Positions 36,911 to 48,067 of a DNA stretch of 64,000 nucleotides are shown here, piece after piece. The stretch spans positions 107,109,931 through 107,173,930 of the forward strand of contig JAIOJX010000028.1 in NCBI GenBank assembly GCA_022376925.1. The letters run 5' to 3'. Origin of the DNA: Tragulus kanchil (taxonomy: Eukaryota; Chordata; Mammalia; Artiodactyla; Tragulidae). How positions within the stretch are numbered: position 1 is the stretch's first letter; the number at the start of each line of letters is the position of its first letter. The translations under genes and the position numbers were made by a program. The notes under the pieces were generated by a model. It did not search any database and had not been told where the DNA came from. It was given only the letters and a program-made list of their open reading frames with translations.

Positions 36911-38931
36911 CTTATTTGTAAAGTTTTTGATTTCTCCATCAATGTTGAATGAGATCCTTGAAGGGTAGAGTATTCTTGGTTGCAGATTATTCTGTTTTAG
37001 CACTTTAAATGTGTCCTGCCATTCCCTTCTGGCCTGCAGTGTTTCTGTTGAAAGATCAGCTGTGGGTTTCCCTGCTGGTCCAGTGGGTAAGAATACCACC
37101 TTTCAGTGAAAGAGGTGCCTGTTTGATCCCTGGCCTGGGAAGATCCCACATGCCACAGAGCGACTGGACCAGTGTGTCCAACTACCAAGCCAGTGCTCTG
37201 GAGCGCATGCACTCAGAGCCAGTGGTCTGCAGCAACAGAGGACACTGTGATGGGAGGCCCATGCAGGCCAAAGAACAAAGATCAATGAAAATGGATAAAT
37301 GAAAGACCAATTGAAGAGGCCACAAAAAAAAAGTTAAAAAAATAAATAAATTTTAAAATAAAAGAAGAAAGATCAGCTGTTAAACGTATGGGGTTTCCCT
37401 TGTATGTTTCTAGTTGCTTTCCCTTGCTGCTTTGAGAATTCTGACTTTGTGTTTAATCTGTGTTAGCTTCATTAATATGTGTCTCGGTGTGTTTCTTCTT
37501 GGGTTGATTCTGTATGGTACTCTTTGCGCTTCTTGGACTTGATTGACTATTTCTTTTCCCATGTTGGGGAAATTTTCAACTAGGATCTCTTCAAAAATTT
37601 TCTCATAGCCTTCCTTTTTTTCTTCTTCTTCTGGAACCCCTATAATTCGAATATTGGTGCATTTGATATTATCCCAGAGGTCTCTGAGGCTATCTTCTGC
37701 TCTTTTCATTCTTTGAGCTTGATTCTGTTCTTCAGCCTTTACTTCCACCATTCTGTCTTCCAGCTCACTTATCTGGTCTTCTGTCTCAGATACTCTGCTC
37801 TTGATTCTTTCTACAGTGTTTTTAAGTTCAGCAAGTGAGTTGTTCGTCTCTGTTTAGTGTTTTTCAAGTCCTTGTATTTCTTTACTCAGTGTGTTAGTTG
37901 TTTCTTGCATAAAGTCTTTAAATGTGTTTTTTGTGCTTATTTGTAAAGTTTTTGATTTCTCCATCAATGTTGAATGAGATCCTTGAAGGGTAGAGTATTC
38001 TTGGTTGCAGATTATTCTGTTTTAGCACTTTAAATGTGTCCTGCCATTCCCTTCTGGCCTGCAGTGTTTCTGTTGAAAGATCAGCTGTGGGTTTCCCTGC
38101 TGGTCCAGTGGGTAAGAATACCACCTTTCAGTGAAAGAGGTGCCTGTTTGATCCCTGGCCTGGGAAGATCCCACATGCCACAGAGCGACTGGACCAGTGT
38201 GTCCAATTACAAGCCAGTGCTCTGGAGCGCATGCACTCAGAGCCAGTGGTCTGCAGCAACAGAGGACACTGTGATGGGAGGCCCATGCAGGCCAAAGAAC
38301 AAAGATCAATGAAAATGGATAAATGAAAGACCAATTGAAGAGGCCAAAAAAAAAGTTAAAAAAATAAATAAATTTTAAAATAAAAGAAGAAAGATCAGCT
38401 GTTAAACGTATGGGGTTTCCCTTGTATGTTTCTAGTTGCTTTCCCTTGCTGCTTTGAGAATTCTGACTTTGTGTTTAATCTGTGTTAGCTTCATTAATAT
38501 GTGTCTCGGTGTGTTTCTTCTTGGGTTGATTCTGTATGGTACTCTTTGCGCTTCTTGGACTTGATTGACTATTTCTTTTCCCATGTTGGGGAAATTTTCA
38601 ACTAGGATCTCTTCAAAAATTTTCTCATAGCCTTCCTTTTTTTCTTCTTCTTCTGGAACCCCTATAATTCGAATATTGGTGCATTTGATATTATCCCAGA
38701 GGTCTCTGAGGCTATCTTCTGCTCTTTTCATTCTTTGAGCTTGATTCTGTTCTTCAGCCTTTACTTCCACCATTCTGTCTTCCAGCTCACTTATCTGGTC
38801 TTCTGTCTCAGATACTCTGCTCTTGATTCTTTCTACAGTGTTTTTAAGTTCAGCAAGTGAGTTGTTCGTCTCTGTTTAGTGTTTTTCAAGTCCTTGTATT
38901 TCTTTACTCAGTGTGTTAGTTGTTTCTTGCA
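36911..38931. repeat. Tandem duplicate block 16 (filler 37910-37933)
   Basis: First copy is 36911-37909 and second 37934-38931, offset about 1022. The 24-base filler only partly resembles the true continuation at 38932. The block contains L1 ORF1 with its inserted SINE. Confidence 0.92.
37064..37366 (+). mobile_element. tRNA-Glu-like SINE, copy E (inside L1 ORF1)
   Basis: Perfect target duplication GAAAGATCAGCTGT (37050-37063 and 37367-37380) taken from L1 ORF1. Head GGGTTTCCCTGCTGGTCCAG, B box CTGTTTGATCCC, hairpin at 37195-37219, tail ending AAATAAATAAATTTTAAAATAAAAGAA. Duplicate 38089-38388. It entered the L1 after that element had inserted. Confidence 0.92.
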
Positions 38932-40724
38932 ATTTCTCTAAAATTCTGTTTTCGGTATTTTGGATTATCATTACTATTATTCTTCTGAATTCGCTGCCAG
39001 AAAGTTTGTCCAATACCACTTCATTGATTTGATCTTGTGTGTTTGTAGATTATTCCTTCACTTGTGTGGTATTTCTCTGTTGTTTCACTGTTTTTATTAA
39101 TTTTTTAACTAACTATGTTTGGGGTTTCCTTTTCCCAGACTTTGAGTTACGTCTGTCGGTATTTGTTGTTTGGATGAGGTGTCTTATTCTGGGTGATGCT
39201 GGTGGTTGGGTGATGTCAGGACTTGCCTACAAGTGCTTGCCTTTGTTGGAGTTCTCACTGTTTAGTGCTCTCTAGTGTTAGGTGTACTCTAGTACTGTAG
39301 AGTTTTGGAGTCAATGCTCCCTCCCTAAAGCCCCGGGGCTTGTTGCCTGACCAGGGAATGAATATTTCATGGCTGGTTTGCTATGGCATTAAATGGTATT
39401 AAAGCGTATATACGCGATTGAGAAATAGAAGTTATACCTTTGACAAATGGCAATGAAAATATCATGCAAATACTATCAAATGTACTGAATTATACACACA
39501 AACATGTACAGTCATAACATAACCCAAATATTCCAACAAAAATTACAGTACAATATGTTAGCACGGCGAATAGAGAAAACCAAGAATGATTTTTACCAGT
39601 TAATAATCAAACTAACTAGAAGCACAAATTGGAGAATAATGCTAGAGCAGGGTCCCAATTGGGGATAAGGCAATGAGGACAAAACGGATTAAGAAATATG
39701 ATGAGGAAAGGGTAAAAGAGAAAGGGATGTTAGAAGAGAAATATAGATTAATAATGCAAAGCTAAATATAGGGAGATAAAGATTTGTAAGTATTAGAGTT
39801 TAGTGCTGTAGGAAGAGAGCATCAGAGAAAGTAAAGAAATAGTTGGAGAGGAAGTAATAATACATACAAAAAATTTTAAAATTTAAATAGAGATAAGTAT
39901 ATAGAAAAATATTGAAAAACAAAGCAAAAACGATAAAAGCAAACAAAACCCCCACAGAACCATAAAAGGCCAATGTGGAACCAGAATTACATGCCAAAAT
40001 AAAATGTGTGGTTTAAAAGAAAAATACTGTGTAAACTTGAATATATTCAGTCTTACCAATAAGATTGGTAGCTTCAATAGAGTTCAATGGAGGAAAGAGA
40101 AAGAAAAAGTGTGGCCTTTGGGGGGAGGGGGGGATACAGGGAATGAGGAAAAAAGAGGGGGGAAAAAAGAAAAAAAAAAGAAAAAAATATAAAAATAAAA
40201 ATTCAGCAGTAAATCCAGCTCCAGTCAAAACGTGAAAATGGTTAATGTTTATGTTCTTCTGTCTCTTGCTGACTATTCAGGAATTATCAGTCTTTTTTTT
40301 GCCTCTGGCAGTGGTTGGATCTGAAAGCCTCTTTTACTGCTTGTTTATTTCTGCCTATTCCATAAGTAAAAGGCCCGCCTAGGCTGGCTTTGTTAGTTTC
40401 TTAATCATTAATCCAGGTACCTTTGTTGCTGGATGGAACTAAATTCCATCCCTGTAGTTTGACCTGCAGGCAAACTACAGTAGAGGTAATGGTGTCTCTC
40501 TCACAAAGGATTTATTCCCACATGCTCTATGAGAAGCACTTCCACAGTGTCCGCAACCCTCCACCATCGACCCCGGCTCCGTGGGAGACTTCAGAATACT
40601 CAGAAGTGAGTCTGTCTCAGTCTCATGCAGGATGGCTATTCCCCTCTCCCTGATCTCGGTGTAGAGTTGCCAGTCCTACTCGGTGGCTCTATGATTGGGT
40701 TAATGATAACCTCCTTCAAAGGGA

Positions 40725-42881
40725 ATTTAAGTGCTGTCTTTCTGAGGATTGCTCAAGGGTACTTCTAGCTTAAGGGGGCACTTGGACTCTCTAAAGCAGG
40801 TCTGGCTTAGTCCCTTGTGGGGTCACTGCTCCTTTTCTGGGTCTTGATGTGCAACAGGCTTTGGGTATTTGGCCCACCCAGTCTCTTTGGTGGGTATGAG
40901 GTTTACTTTTAAAAGTGCAATTGTGCCCCTTCTACTGTCTTGTGTGGCTTCTCCTTTGCTTTTTGATGTGGGGTGTCTTTTTTGTGATTGGATCCAACCT
41001 CCTCCTGTGGATGGTTTTTCAGGAACCAGTTGCAATTCAGGTGATTTTGCAGGAGAGATGAGTGCAAGTCCTTCTATACCACCATCTTAGCTCCACCCCT
41101 AGCAGAATTCTTCTGACTACAGACTCAGCAGTCTGAGAGTGTTACATGCTGTTTCTCAGCACCCAGTGATAAACAGTTTGGCTCCTGCTCTGTTTAACTT
41201 CCAACAGTCCTTTCAGTCCTCTCCCCACAGCAAAGTCTGTCCATACACTCCCGGATCTGGTTGAACTTGGTGAGTTTGGATAGAGAATTTGATATAGTGT
41301 AATCTATATCTATGGAGTAGGGCATGGCAACTCACTTCAGTGTCCTTGCCTGGAGAATTCCCATGGACAGAGGAGCCTGGCAGGCCACGATCCATAGGGT
41401 TCCACAGGTTCAGACATGATTGAAGCGACTTAGCATGCATGCACATAATCTGTATCAATGCTGTAAACTTGACCTCTAATTCTCTTTTAATTTGAAAAGA
41501 AGAACAGAGAATCCATACTAAATGGATAAATTGTTGTAAGCACTTTACAGAAGTGAAGATTCCAAGGTTTAATTTTCAAGCCTTTGATGCTGCAGATAAA
41601 TTTGGTGTTACTATTAGACTCAATGAGTTGCTATACTATTTAAATATTTGCTTCCTGTTTTGGGCACACACAACATGCCTATGTGGTACCAGGCAACAGA
41701 TTTTCTTCTTAGAAAAAAGCAAAACTCGGGGGCTTCCCTGGTGGTCCAGTAGGTAAAGACTCTGCCTTGCAGTGCAAGGGGCACTGGTTCAATCCTGGCC
41801 AGATTTAAGTGCTGTCTTTCTGAGGATTGCTCAAGGGTACTTCTAGCTTAAGGGGGCACTTGGACTCTCTAAAGCAGGTCTGGCTTAGTCCCTTGTGGGG
41901 TCACTGCTCCTTTTCTGGGTCTTGATGTGCAACAGGCTTTGGGTATTTGGCCCACCCAGTCTCTTTGGTGGGTATGAGGTTTACTTTTAAAAGTGCAATT
42001 GTGCCCCTTCTACTGTCTTGTGTGGCTTCTCCTTTGCTCTTTGATGTGGGGTGTCTTTTTTGTGATTGGATCCAACCTCCTCCTGTGGATGGTTTTTCAG
42101 GAACCAGTTGCAATTCAGGTGATTTTGCAGGAGAGATGAGTGCAAGTCCTTCTATACCACCATCTTAGCTCCACCCCTAGCAGAATTCTTCTGACTACAG
42201 ACTCAGCAGTCTGAGAGTGTTACATGCTGTTTCTCAGCACCCAGTGATAAACAGTTTGGCTCCTGCTCTGTTTAACTTCCAACAGTCCTTTCAGTCCTCT
42301 CCCCACAGCAAAGTCTGTCCATACACTCCCGGATCTGGTTGAACTTGGTGAGTTTGGATAGAGAATTTGATATAGTGTAATCTATATCTATGGAGTAGGG
42401 CATGGCAACTCACTTCAGTGTCCTTGCCTGGAGAATTCCCATGGACAGAGGAGCCTGGCAGGCCACGATCCATAGGGTTCCACAGGTTCAGACATGATTG
42501 AAGCGACTTAGCATGCATGCACATAATCTGTATCAATGCTGTAAACTTGACCTCTAATTCTCTTTTAATTTGAAAAGAAGAACAGAGAATCCATACTAAA
42601 TGGATAAATTGTTGTAAGCACTTTACAGAAGTGAAGATTCCAAGGTTTAATTTTCAAGCCTTTGATGCTGCAGATAAATTTGGTGTTACTATTAGACTCA
42701 ATGAGTTGCTATACTATTTAAATATTTGCTTCCTGTTTTGGGCACACACAACATGCCTATGTGGTACCAGGCAACAGATTTTCTTCTTAGAAAAAAGCAA
42801 AACTCGGGGGCTTCCCTGGTGGTCCAGTAGGTAAAGACTCTGCCTTGCAGTGCAAGGGGCACTGGTTCAATCCCTGGCCAG
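40725..42881. repeat. Tandem duplicate block 17 (junction about 41803)
   Basis: First copy is 40725-41802 and second 41803-42881, offset 1078. It repeats the L1 5' end, a Bov-A fragment and the start of a SINE. Confidence 0.93.
41312..41443 (-). mobile_element. Bov-A2 fragment
   Basis: GGCATGGCAACTCACTTCAG, CCTTGCCTGGAGAATTCCC, ATGGACAGAGGAGCCTGGC and GAAGCGACTTAGCATGCATG are the antisense of the Bov-A2 5' half. Duplicate at 42390-42521. Flanking 41100-41311 and 41444-41727 hold nothing I recognise. Confidence 0.75.
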
Positions 42882-43056
42882 GGAGTATCCCATGTACTGC
42901 AGAGCAGCTGGACTGATGTGTTTAATTACACCAGCACTCTGGAGCATATGCACCCAGATCTGGTGTTCTGCAAAGAGAGAGGTCACTCACTGCAATGGGA
43001 GGCCCACACAGGCCAAAGAATAAGGATGGATGAAAATAAATAAATTTCAAAAAAAG
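42806..43056 (+). mobile_element. tRNA-Glu-like SINE, copy F
   Basis: Target duplication AAAAAAGCAAAACTC (42791-42805) versus AAAAAAGGAAAACTC (43057-43071). Head GGGGGCTTCCCTGGTGGTCC, B box GGTTCAATCCC (CpG lost). The hairpin is partly decayed, so this copy is older than C or G. Block 17 leaves a truncated duplicate at 41728-41802. Confidence 0.88.
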
Positions 43057-43114
43057 AAAAAAGGAAAACTCAAGACTTAAAGCAGACAAAATAGACAAAG
43101 AAAGGATGGAGAGA

Positions 43115-43345
43115 AAAATGTTTCCTGAATACCTACTATGTTTTAAATTCTGTGCTAGTCCTTTTTACATGTATTATTTTAATTTATCTATATAAAAATC
43201 TTAGAGTATTATCTTCGCTTTACCTAAGAAGAAGCTGAGATTTAGTAAGCTTATCTCATATGTCCCAAGTTACCAGCTAGTTAGTGGAAGAGCTGAAGGT
43301 AAAGCTGAAATCTGTAATACCAAAGCTCTTTCCACATGGCAAGCT
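43115..43345 (+). repeat. MIR relic
   Basis: CCTGAATACCTACTATGTTTTAAATTCTGTGCTAG, TTTACATGTATTATTTTAATTTATC, AAGAAGAAGCTGAGATTTAG, CCAAGTTACCAGCTAGTTAGTGGAAGAGCTG and CCAAAGCTCTTTCCACATGG occur in MIR order. Confidence 0.75.
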
Positions 43346-43860
43346 GCCTTGTGCCTACATTTTGCTGCTTTATAAATTACTTTGTATGTAGATGGAAAAA
43401 GAGCTCTTTATCTCATAAATTCTTCTCTTGCTCAGTCTCTTTATCAAAATGCGACTGTGCTTGCTGGTCTATTAAGCTAACACTTTTGGAATAATGCTTA
43501 AGTCTTTACATACTTCAGTGGCTAAGACTTTGCAGTCCTTCCTGTATGTCACCCTTTACATGGAGAGACTTTCTTTTCCCTAGACTGACTTTAGGGTAAA
43601 CTGATCTGATAACTCTAGTTTTTTTTTTTAAGATTATTAAGAGGCTGCCTTATAAATTGTTTGTTGTTTAGTTGTTGTGTATGACTAATTTGAGCCCTAG
43701 CTAGATTTGCCTCTCAGATTTAATAACTTCATACACTTCTTCCTACAAAGTCATCATAGGACTATTACATAAGAGGATTGCTTCTTTGAATTACTATGTC
43801 ATGTTTTCTTTATTTATCTTTGCTAATCCTTACAGTTTCTGTTCATCTCTTTTCCTTTAA
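43346..43860. other. Single-copy DNA, nothing recognised
   Basis: AT-rich spacer between a MIR and the BovB fragment; no coding signal seen. Confidence 0.5.
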
Positions 43861-44656
43861 CTTGTTGTTTAGTCACCCAGTTGTTTTCTTGTGACTCTTT
43901 GTGACCATATGAACTGCAGCATGCCAGGATTCCCTGTCCTTCACTATCTCCCAGAGTAATCTGAAAACTCATGTTCAGGGCTTCCCTGGTGATTCAGTGG
44001 GTAAGGACACCACCTTGCAGTGCAGGGGGCGCCGGTTCGATCCCTGGCCTGGGAAGATCCCATGTGCTGCAGAGTGGCTGGACCAATGTGTTCAACTATG
44101 GAGCCGGAGCTCTGGAGTGCATGTGCCCAGAGCCCATGCTCTGCAGTGACAGAGACAACTGTGATGCGAGGCCCATGTGGGCCAAGAAACAAAGATGGAT
44201 GAAAATAGATAAGTGAAAGACCAATAGAAGTGGCCAACTCCCTCCCTCCCCAAAACTCATGTTCATTCTGTCAGTGATGCCATCAAACCATCTCAGCCTC
44301 TGTTGCCCCCTTCTCCTCCTGCCCTCAATCTTTCCCAGCAACAAGATCTTTTCCAGTGAGTCAGCTCTTCACATTTGGTGGCCAAAGTACTGGAGGTTCA
44401 GCTTCATCATCAGTCCTTCTAATGAATATTCAGGACTGATTTCCTTTAGGATTGACTGGTTTGATCTCCTTACTGTCCAAGAGACTCTCAAGAGTCTTCT
44501 CCAACATGAAAGCATCAGTTCTTCAGTGCTCAGCCTTCTTTATGGCCTAACTCTCACATCTGTACATGTCTACTTTAGAAAAACCATAGCTTTGACTATA
44601 TGGACCTTTGTCAGCAAAGTGATGTCTCTATTCTTAACACACTGTCTGGGTTGGCC
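43861..44656 (-). mobile_element. BovB (RTE) LINE 3' region, split by SINE
   Basis: Minus-strand BovB: GTGACTCTTTGTGACCATATG, GATGCCATCAAACCATCTCAG, CCTCTGTTGCCCCCTTCTCC, GGCCAAAGTACTGGAGGTTC, AGAGACTCTCAAGAGTCTTC and GACCTTTGTCAGCAAAGTGATG. It holds about 510 bases of BovB plus SINE copy G. BovB is the RTE-type LINE known from ruminants and squamates. Duplicate at 44972-45746. Confidence 0.88.
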
Positions 44657-46064
44657 TTATAAATAGAAATTATCACTTTTCAAAGCATCAATATACACTA
44701 ACATGTACTCAGTTCTGCACTTATACTGAGCACTATGTAATCTTTCATCTCTGTATGCCAAAAAAGATACCATTCACCACTTTAAGCTATTTTACCTTCC
44801 ATTGTTGCAAAGGTCGTCTCTGATCTCATTAAGAACCTGAGATCCTGCCCACCTCTCTTATGGCACACATCACTTTTATTCATATTTACAGAGCACATGC
44901 CAGTCATGCCATGGTGAATATACCAACACCATCCTTGCCTTCACATTGTTTAAAATCTAGCAAGGCAACCCTGTTTTCTTGTGACTCTTTGTGACCATAT
45001 GAACTGCAGCATGCCAGGATTCCCTGTCCTTCACTATCTCCCAGAGTAATCTGAAAACTCATGTTCAGGGCTTCCCTGGTGATTCAGTGGGTAAGGACAC
45101 CACCTTGCAGTGCAGGGGGCGCCGGTTCGATCCCTGGCCTGGGAAGATCCCATGTGCTGCAGAGTGGCTGGACCAATGTGTTCAACTATGGAGCCGGAGC
45201 TCTGGAGTGCATGTGCCCAGAGCCCATGCTCTGCAGTGACAGAGACAACTGTGATGCGAGGCCCATGTGGGCCAAGAAACAAAGATGGATGAAAATAGAT
45301 AAGTGAAAGACCAATAGAAGTGGCCAACTCCTCCCTCCCCAAAACTCATGTTCATTCTGTCAGTGATGCCATCAAACCATCTCAGCCTCTGTTGCCCCCT
45401 TCTCCTCCTGCCCTCAATCTTTCCCAGCAACAAGATCTTTTCCAGTGAGTCAGCTCTTCACATTTGGTGGCCAAAGTACTGGAGGTTCAGCTTCATCATC
45501 AGTCCTTCTAATGAATATTCAGGACTGATTTCCTTTAGGATTGACTGGTTTGATCTCCTTACTGTCCAAGAGACTCTCAAGAGTCTTCTCCAACATGAAA
45601 GCATCAGTTCTTCAGTGCTCAGCCTTCTTTATGGCCTAACTCTCACATCTGTACATGTCTACTTTAGAAAAACCATAGCTTTGACTATATGGACCTTTGT
45701 CAGCAAAGTGATGTCTCTATTCTTAACACACTGTCTGGGTTGGCCTTATAAATAGAAATTATCACTTTTCAAAGCATCAATATACACTAACATGTACTCA
45801 GTTCTGCACTTATACTGAGCACTATGTAATCTTTCATCTCTGTATGCCAAAAAAAGATACCATTCACCACTTTAAGCTATTTTACCTTCCATTGTTGCAA
45901 AGGTCGTCTCTGATCTCATTAAGAACCTGAGATCCTGCCCACCTCTCTTATGGCACACATCACTTTTATTCATATTTACAGAGCACATGCCAGTCATGCC
46001 ATGGTGAATATACCAACACCATCCTTGCCTTCACATTGTTTAAAATCTAGCAAGGCAACCCTGT
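43882..46064. repeat. Tandem duplicate block 18 (junction about 44972)
   Basis: First copy is 43882-44973 and second 44972-46064, offset 1090. It repeats the BovB fragment with its nested SINE. Copies differ by one CCCT in the SINE tail and one A near 45849. Confidence 0.93.
43978..44251 (+). mobile_element. tRNA-Glu-like SINE, copy G (inside BovB)
   Basis: Perfect target duplication AAAACTCATGTTCA (43964-43977 and 44252-44265). Intact B box GGTTCGATCCC (44034-44044), hairpin at 44109-44133, tail CTCCCTCCCTCCCC. Duplicate 45068-45340. Inserted into BovB sequence, hence younger. Confidence 0.92.
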
Positions 46065-46281
46065 ATCCATACAACTAGTAAAGGTATGATTCCATTTATA
46101 ATAAATGCTGTAAAATAAAACTCTGATAGTGTGCCTTGTGTGGAGAAAAATAAAAATCCAATATAAAGTTTCTTTCCTGTTTACAAAATTCTAGATAATG
46201 GGCATCCTTTTCTAACCTAACACATGTCTCATACTTAGCAGGATGTGCAAGAATCCAACTTGCACATAGAAAGTTTATCTT
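45747..46281. other. Single-copy DNA, nothing recognised
   Basis: Contains the true continuation of block 18; no gene or clear repeat apart from short generic words. Confidence 0.5.
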
Positions 46282-46549
46282 GGGCTTCCCTGGTGGTCCA
46301 GTGGGTCAGGACACTGCCTTGCAGTGCAAGGGGCACCAGTTCAATCCCTGGCCTGGGAAGATCCCACGTGCTGTGGAGTGGCTGGACTGATGTGTCCAAC
46401 TACTGAGCTGGAGCTCTGGAGCACATGCGCCCAGAGCTGGTGCTCTGTGACAAGAGAGGCCACTGTGATGAGAGGCCCACATAGGCCAAAGAACAAAGAC
46501 GGATGAGAATAAATAAATGAGAGACCAATGGAAGTGGCCAGAAAAAAAA
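46282..46549 (+). mobile_element. tRNA-Glu-like SINE, copy H
   Basis: Perfect target duplication AAGTTTATCTT (46271-46281 and 46550-46560). Head GGGCTTCCCTGGTGGTCCAG, B box AGTTCAATCCC, hairpin 46413-46437, and the canonical end GACCAATGGAAGTGGCC before the A run. Confidence 0.92.
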
Positions 46550-47783
46550 AAGTTTATCTTTTTCAAAAATTTACCATGAACAAAAATATGTGTAAATCTA
46601 TATGAGGAAAACTATAAAACTCTGATGAATGAAATCAATGGAGAACTAAATAAAAGGAGAGATATTCCATGTCCATGGATGAAAGACCCAATATCGTCAG
46701 TTTTTTCCCAACTTACTCTGTAGACACAACGCAATCCCAAAGAAAATTTCAGTAATTTATTTATTTTTGGATTTTGACAAACTGATACTAAGGTTTATAG
46801 GGAGAGGCAAAAGACCTAGAATAGCCAACATGATATTGAAGGAGAAAAACAAAGCTGAAGGACTGATGTCAACTGGACATCTACATGCAAAAAATAAACA
46901 CAGCTAAACATAAAACTTACACACTTAATAAAACTTAACTAAAAATGGACCATAGACCCAAGTGTAAATAAGTAAAACTATAAAATTCCTAGAAGATAAC
47001 AGAGGAAACCTTAGATGACTTTGGTTATTGTGATGCCTTTTTAGATACAGCACCAAAGGCATGATACATGGAAGAAATAATTGAGAAGCCGAACTTCATT
47101 AAGATTAAAAACTTCTGCTCTGTGAAGACAGTATCAAGAGAATTGTATGATAAGCCATAGACTTGGAGACAAATGTTTGCAAAAGGCACATATGATAAAG
47201 GACTGTTACCCCAAATATACAAATAACTCTTAAAACTCAACAATAAAAAAATCCAATTAAAAAATACACACAATTTTAACAGACACCTCATTAAAGATGT
47301 ATAGATGGCAAGTAAGCATATGAAAAGATACTGTATATATTATGTAATCAGGAAAATGAATTTAGAATAATATACTATCAATACACAATTTTTAGCATGG
47401 CCAAAATCCAAAACACTGATACCACCAGATGCTGGTGGGATGCAAAGCAACAGGAACACTTGCTGGTGTGACTAAAAATGGTACAGCCACCTTGGAGACA
47501 ATTCAGCAGCCCAACACACTCACATACACACAATTTAGCAATTGTACTCCTTGGTATTTAAACAAAAGAGTTGAAAACTTTTGTCCACACGGAAATCTGC
47601 ACATGGACACTTATAGCAGTTTTATTCATAACTGTCCAAACTTGGAAGCAACTAAGATGTCCTTCCACAGGTGAATGGATAAATTATGGTACATATAGAC
47701 AAGGGAATATTATTCAGTGCTGAAAGGAAATGAGCTATCCAGCCATGAAAAGACATGGGGGAAAGTTAAACACATATTACTAA

Positions 47784-47897
47784 CTAAAAATAGAAGCACC
47801 CTATGACCCAGCAATCCCACTATTAGGCCTATATCCTGATGAAATCAAAACTGAAAGAGGCACCTGTACCCCAATGTTCATTGCAGCTCTCTATACA
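47784..47897 (+). mobile_element. 114-base patch of younger L1 ORF2 inside the older L1
   Basis: By eye it matches the minus strand of 30443-30557 at about 105 of 114 positions (AAGCACCCTATGACCCA, CCTGATGAAATCAAA, TTCATTGCAGCTCTC). The host L1 resumes directly with AAAGAAGCCGATTTGAAAAG. There is no poly(A) and no target duplication. Confidence 0.75.
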
Positions 47898-48067
47898 AAA
47901 GAAGCCGATTTGAAAAGACTACACACTGTATGACTCCAACTATATGACATTCTAAGAAAGATAAAGCTATAAAGACAGTAAGGTCATCAGTGGTTGACAA
48001 AGGTAGAGGGTAAGGAGATAAACAGCTAGAACAGAGTGGTTTTGGTTTAATGAAAATGTTCCACATG

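Larger units (their letters stand above)
36812..39035 (-). pseudogene. L1 ORF1 relic (RNA-binding chaperone)
   Basis: ORF1p is the L1 RNA-binding trimer. Reading on the minus strand, an N-terminal coiled-coil part (about 38850-39035, ...FRRIIVMIIQNTENRILEK...) runs into a stop near 38878. The RRM part follows at 38432-38773 (duplicate 37410-37751) with NIRIIGVPEEEEK and KIFEEILVENFPNMGKE. The C-terminal domain is at 36812-37049 with ARREWQDTFKVLKQNNLQPR. A young SINE (37064-37366) splits the RRM/CTD boundary just before TADLSTETLQ. Block 16 duplicates the middle. Defective. Confidence 0.88.
29882..41099 (-). mobile_element. Near-complete but inactive L1 retrotransposon
   Basis: Orientation is minus. 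The poly(A) appears as T at 29882-29892; the 3' UTR lies at about 29893-30224, ORF2 at about 30225-36786, ORF1 at about 36812-39035 and the 5' UTR at about 39036-41099, beginning GGGGTGGAGCTAAGATGGTGG. After removing blocks 13-16 (about 4.3 kb) and an inserted SINE it is about 6.6 kb. ORFs carry stops and catalytic changes, so it cannot retrotranspose. The 5' UTR contains a purine-rich tract (40115-40200, G runs then A runs). The 5' end recurs at 42177 through block 17. Confidence 0.85.

Noticed and set aside
40004..40192. Frame ending in a lysine-rich stretch (KEKKKKKI)
   Set aside because: Low-complexity translation of the purine-rich tract in the L1 5' UTR.
44034..44044. tRNA gene suggested by A and B box sequences
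   Set aside because: These are pol III promoter remnants in SINE heads; the sequence does not fold into a complete cloverleaf and is repeated in ten dispersed copies with target duplications.
44259..44666. 135-codon frame within 44259-44666
   Set aside because: It is an antisense translation of the BovB LINE.
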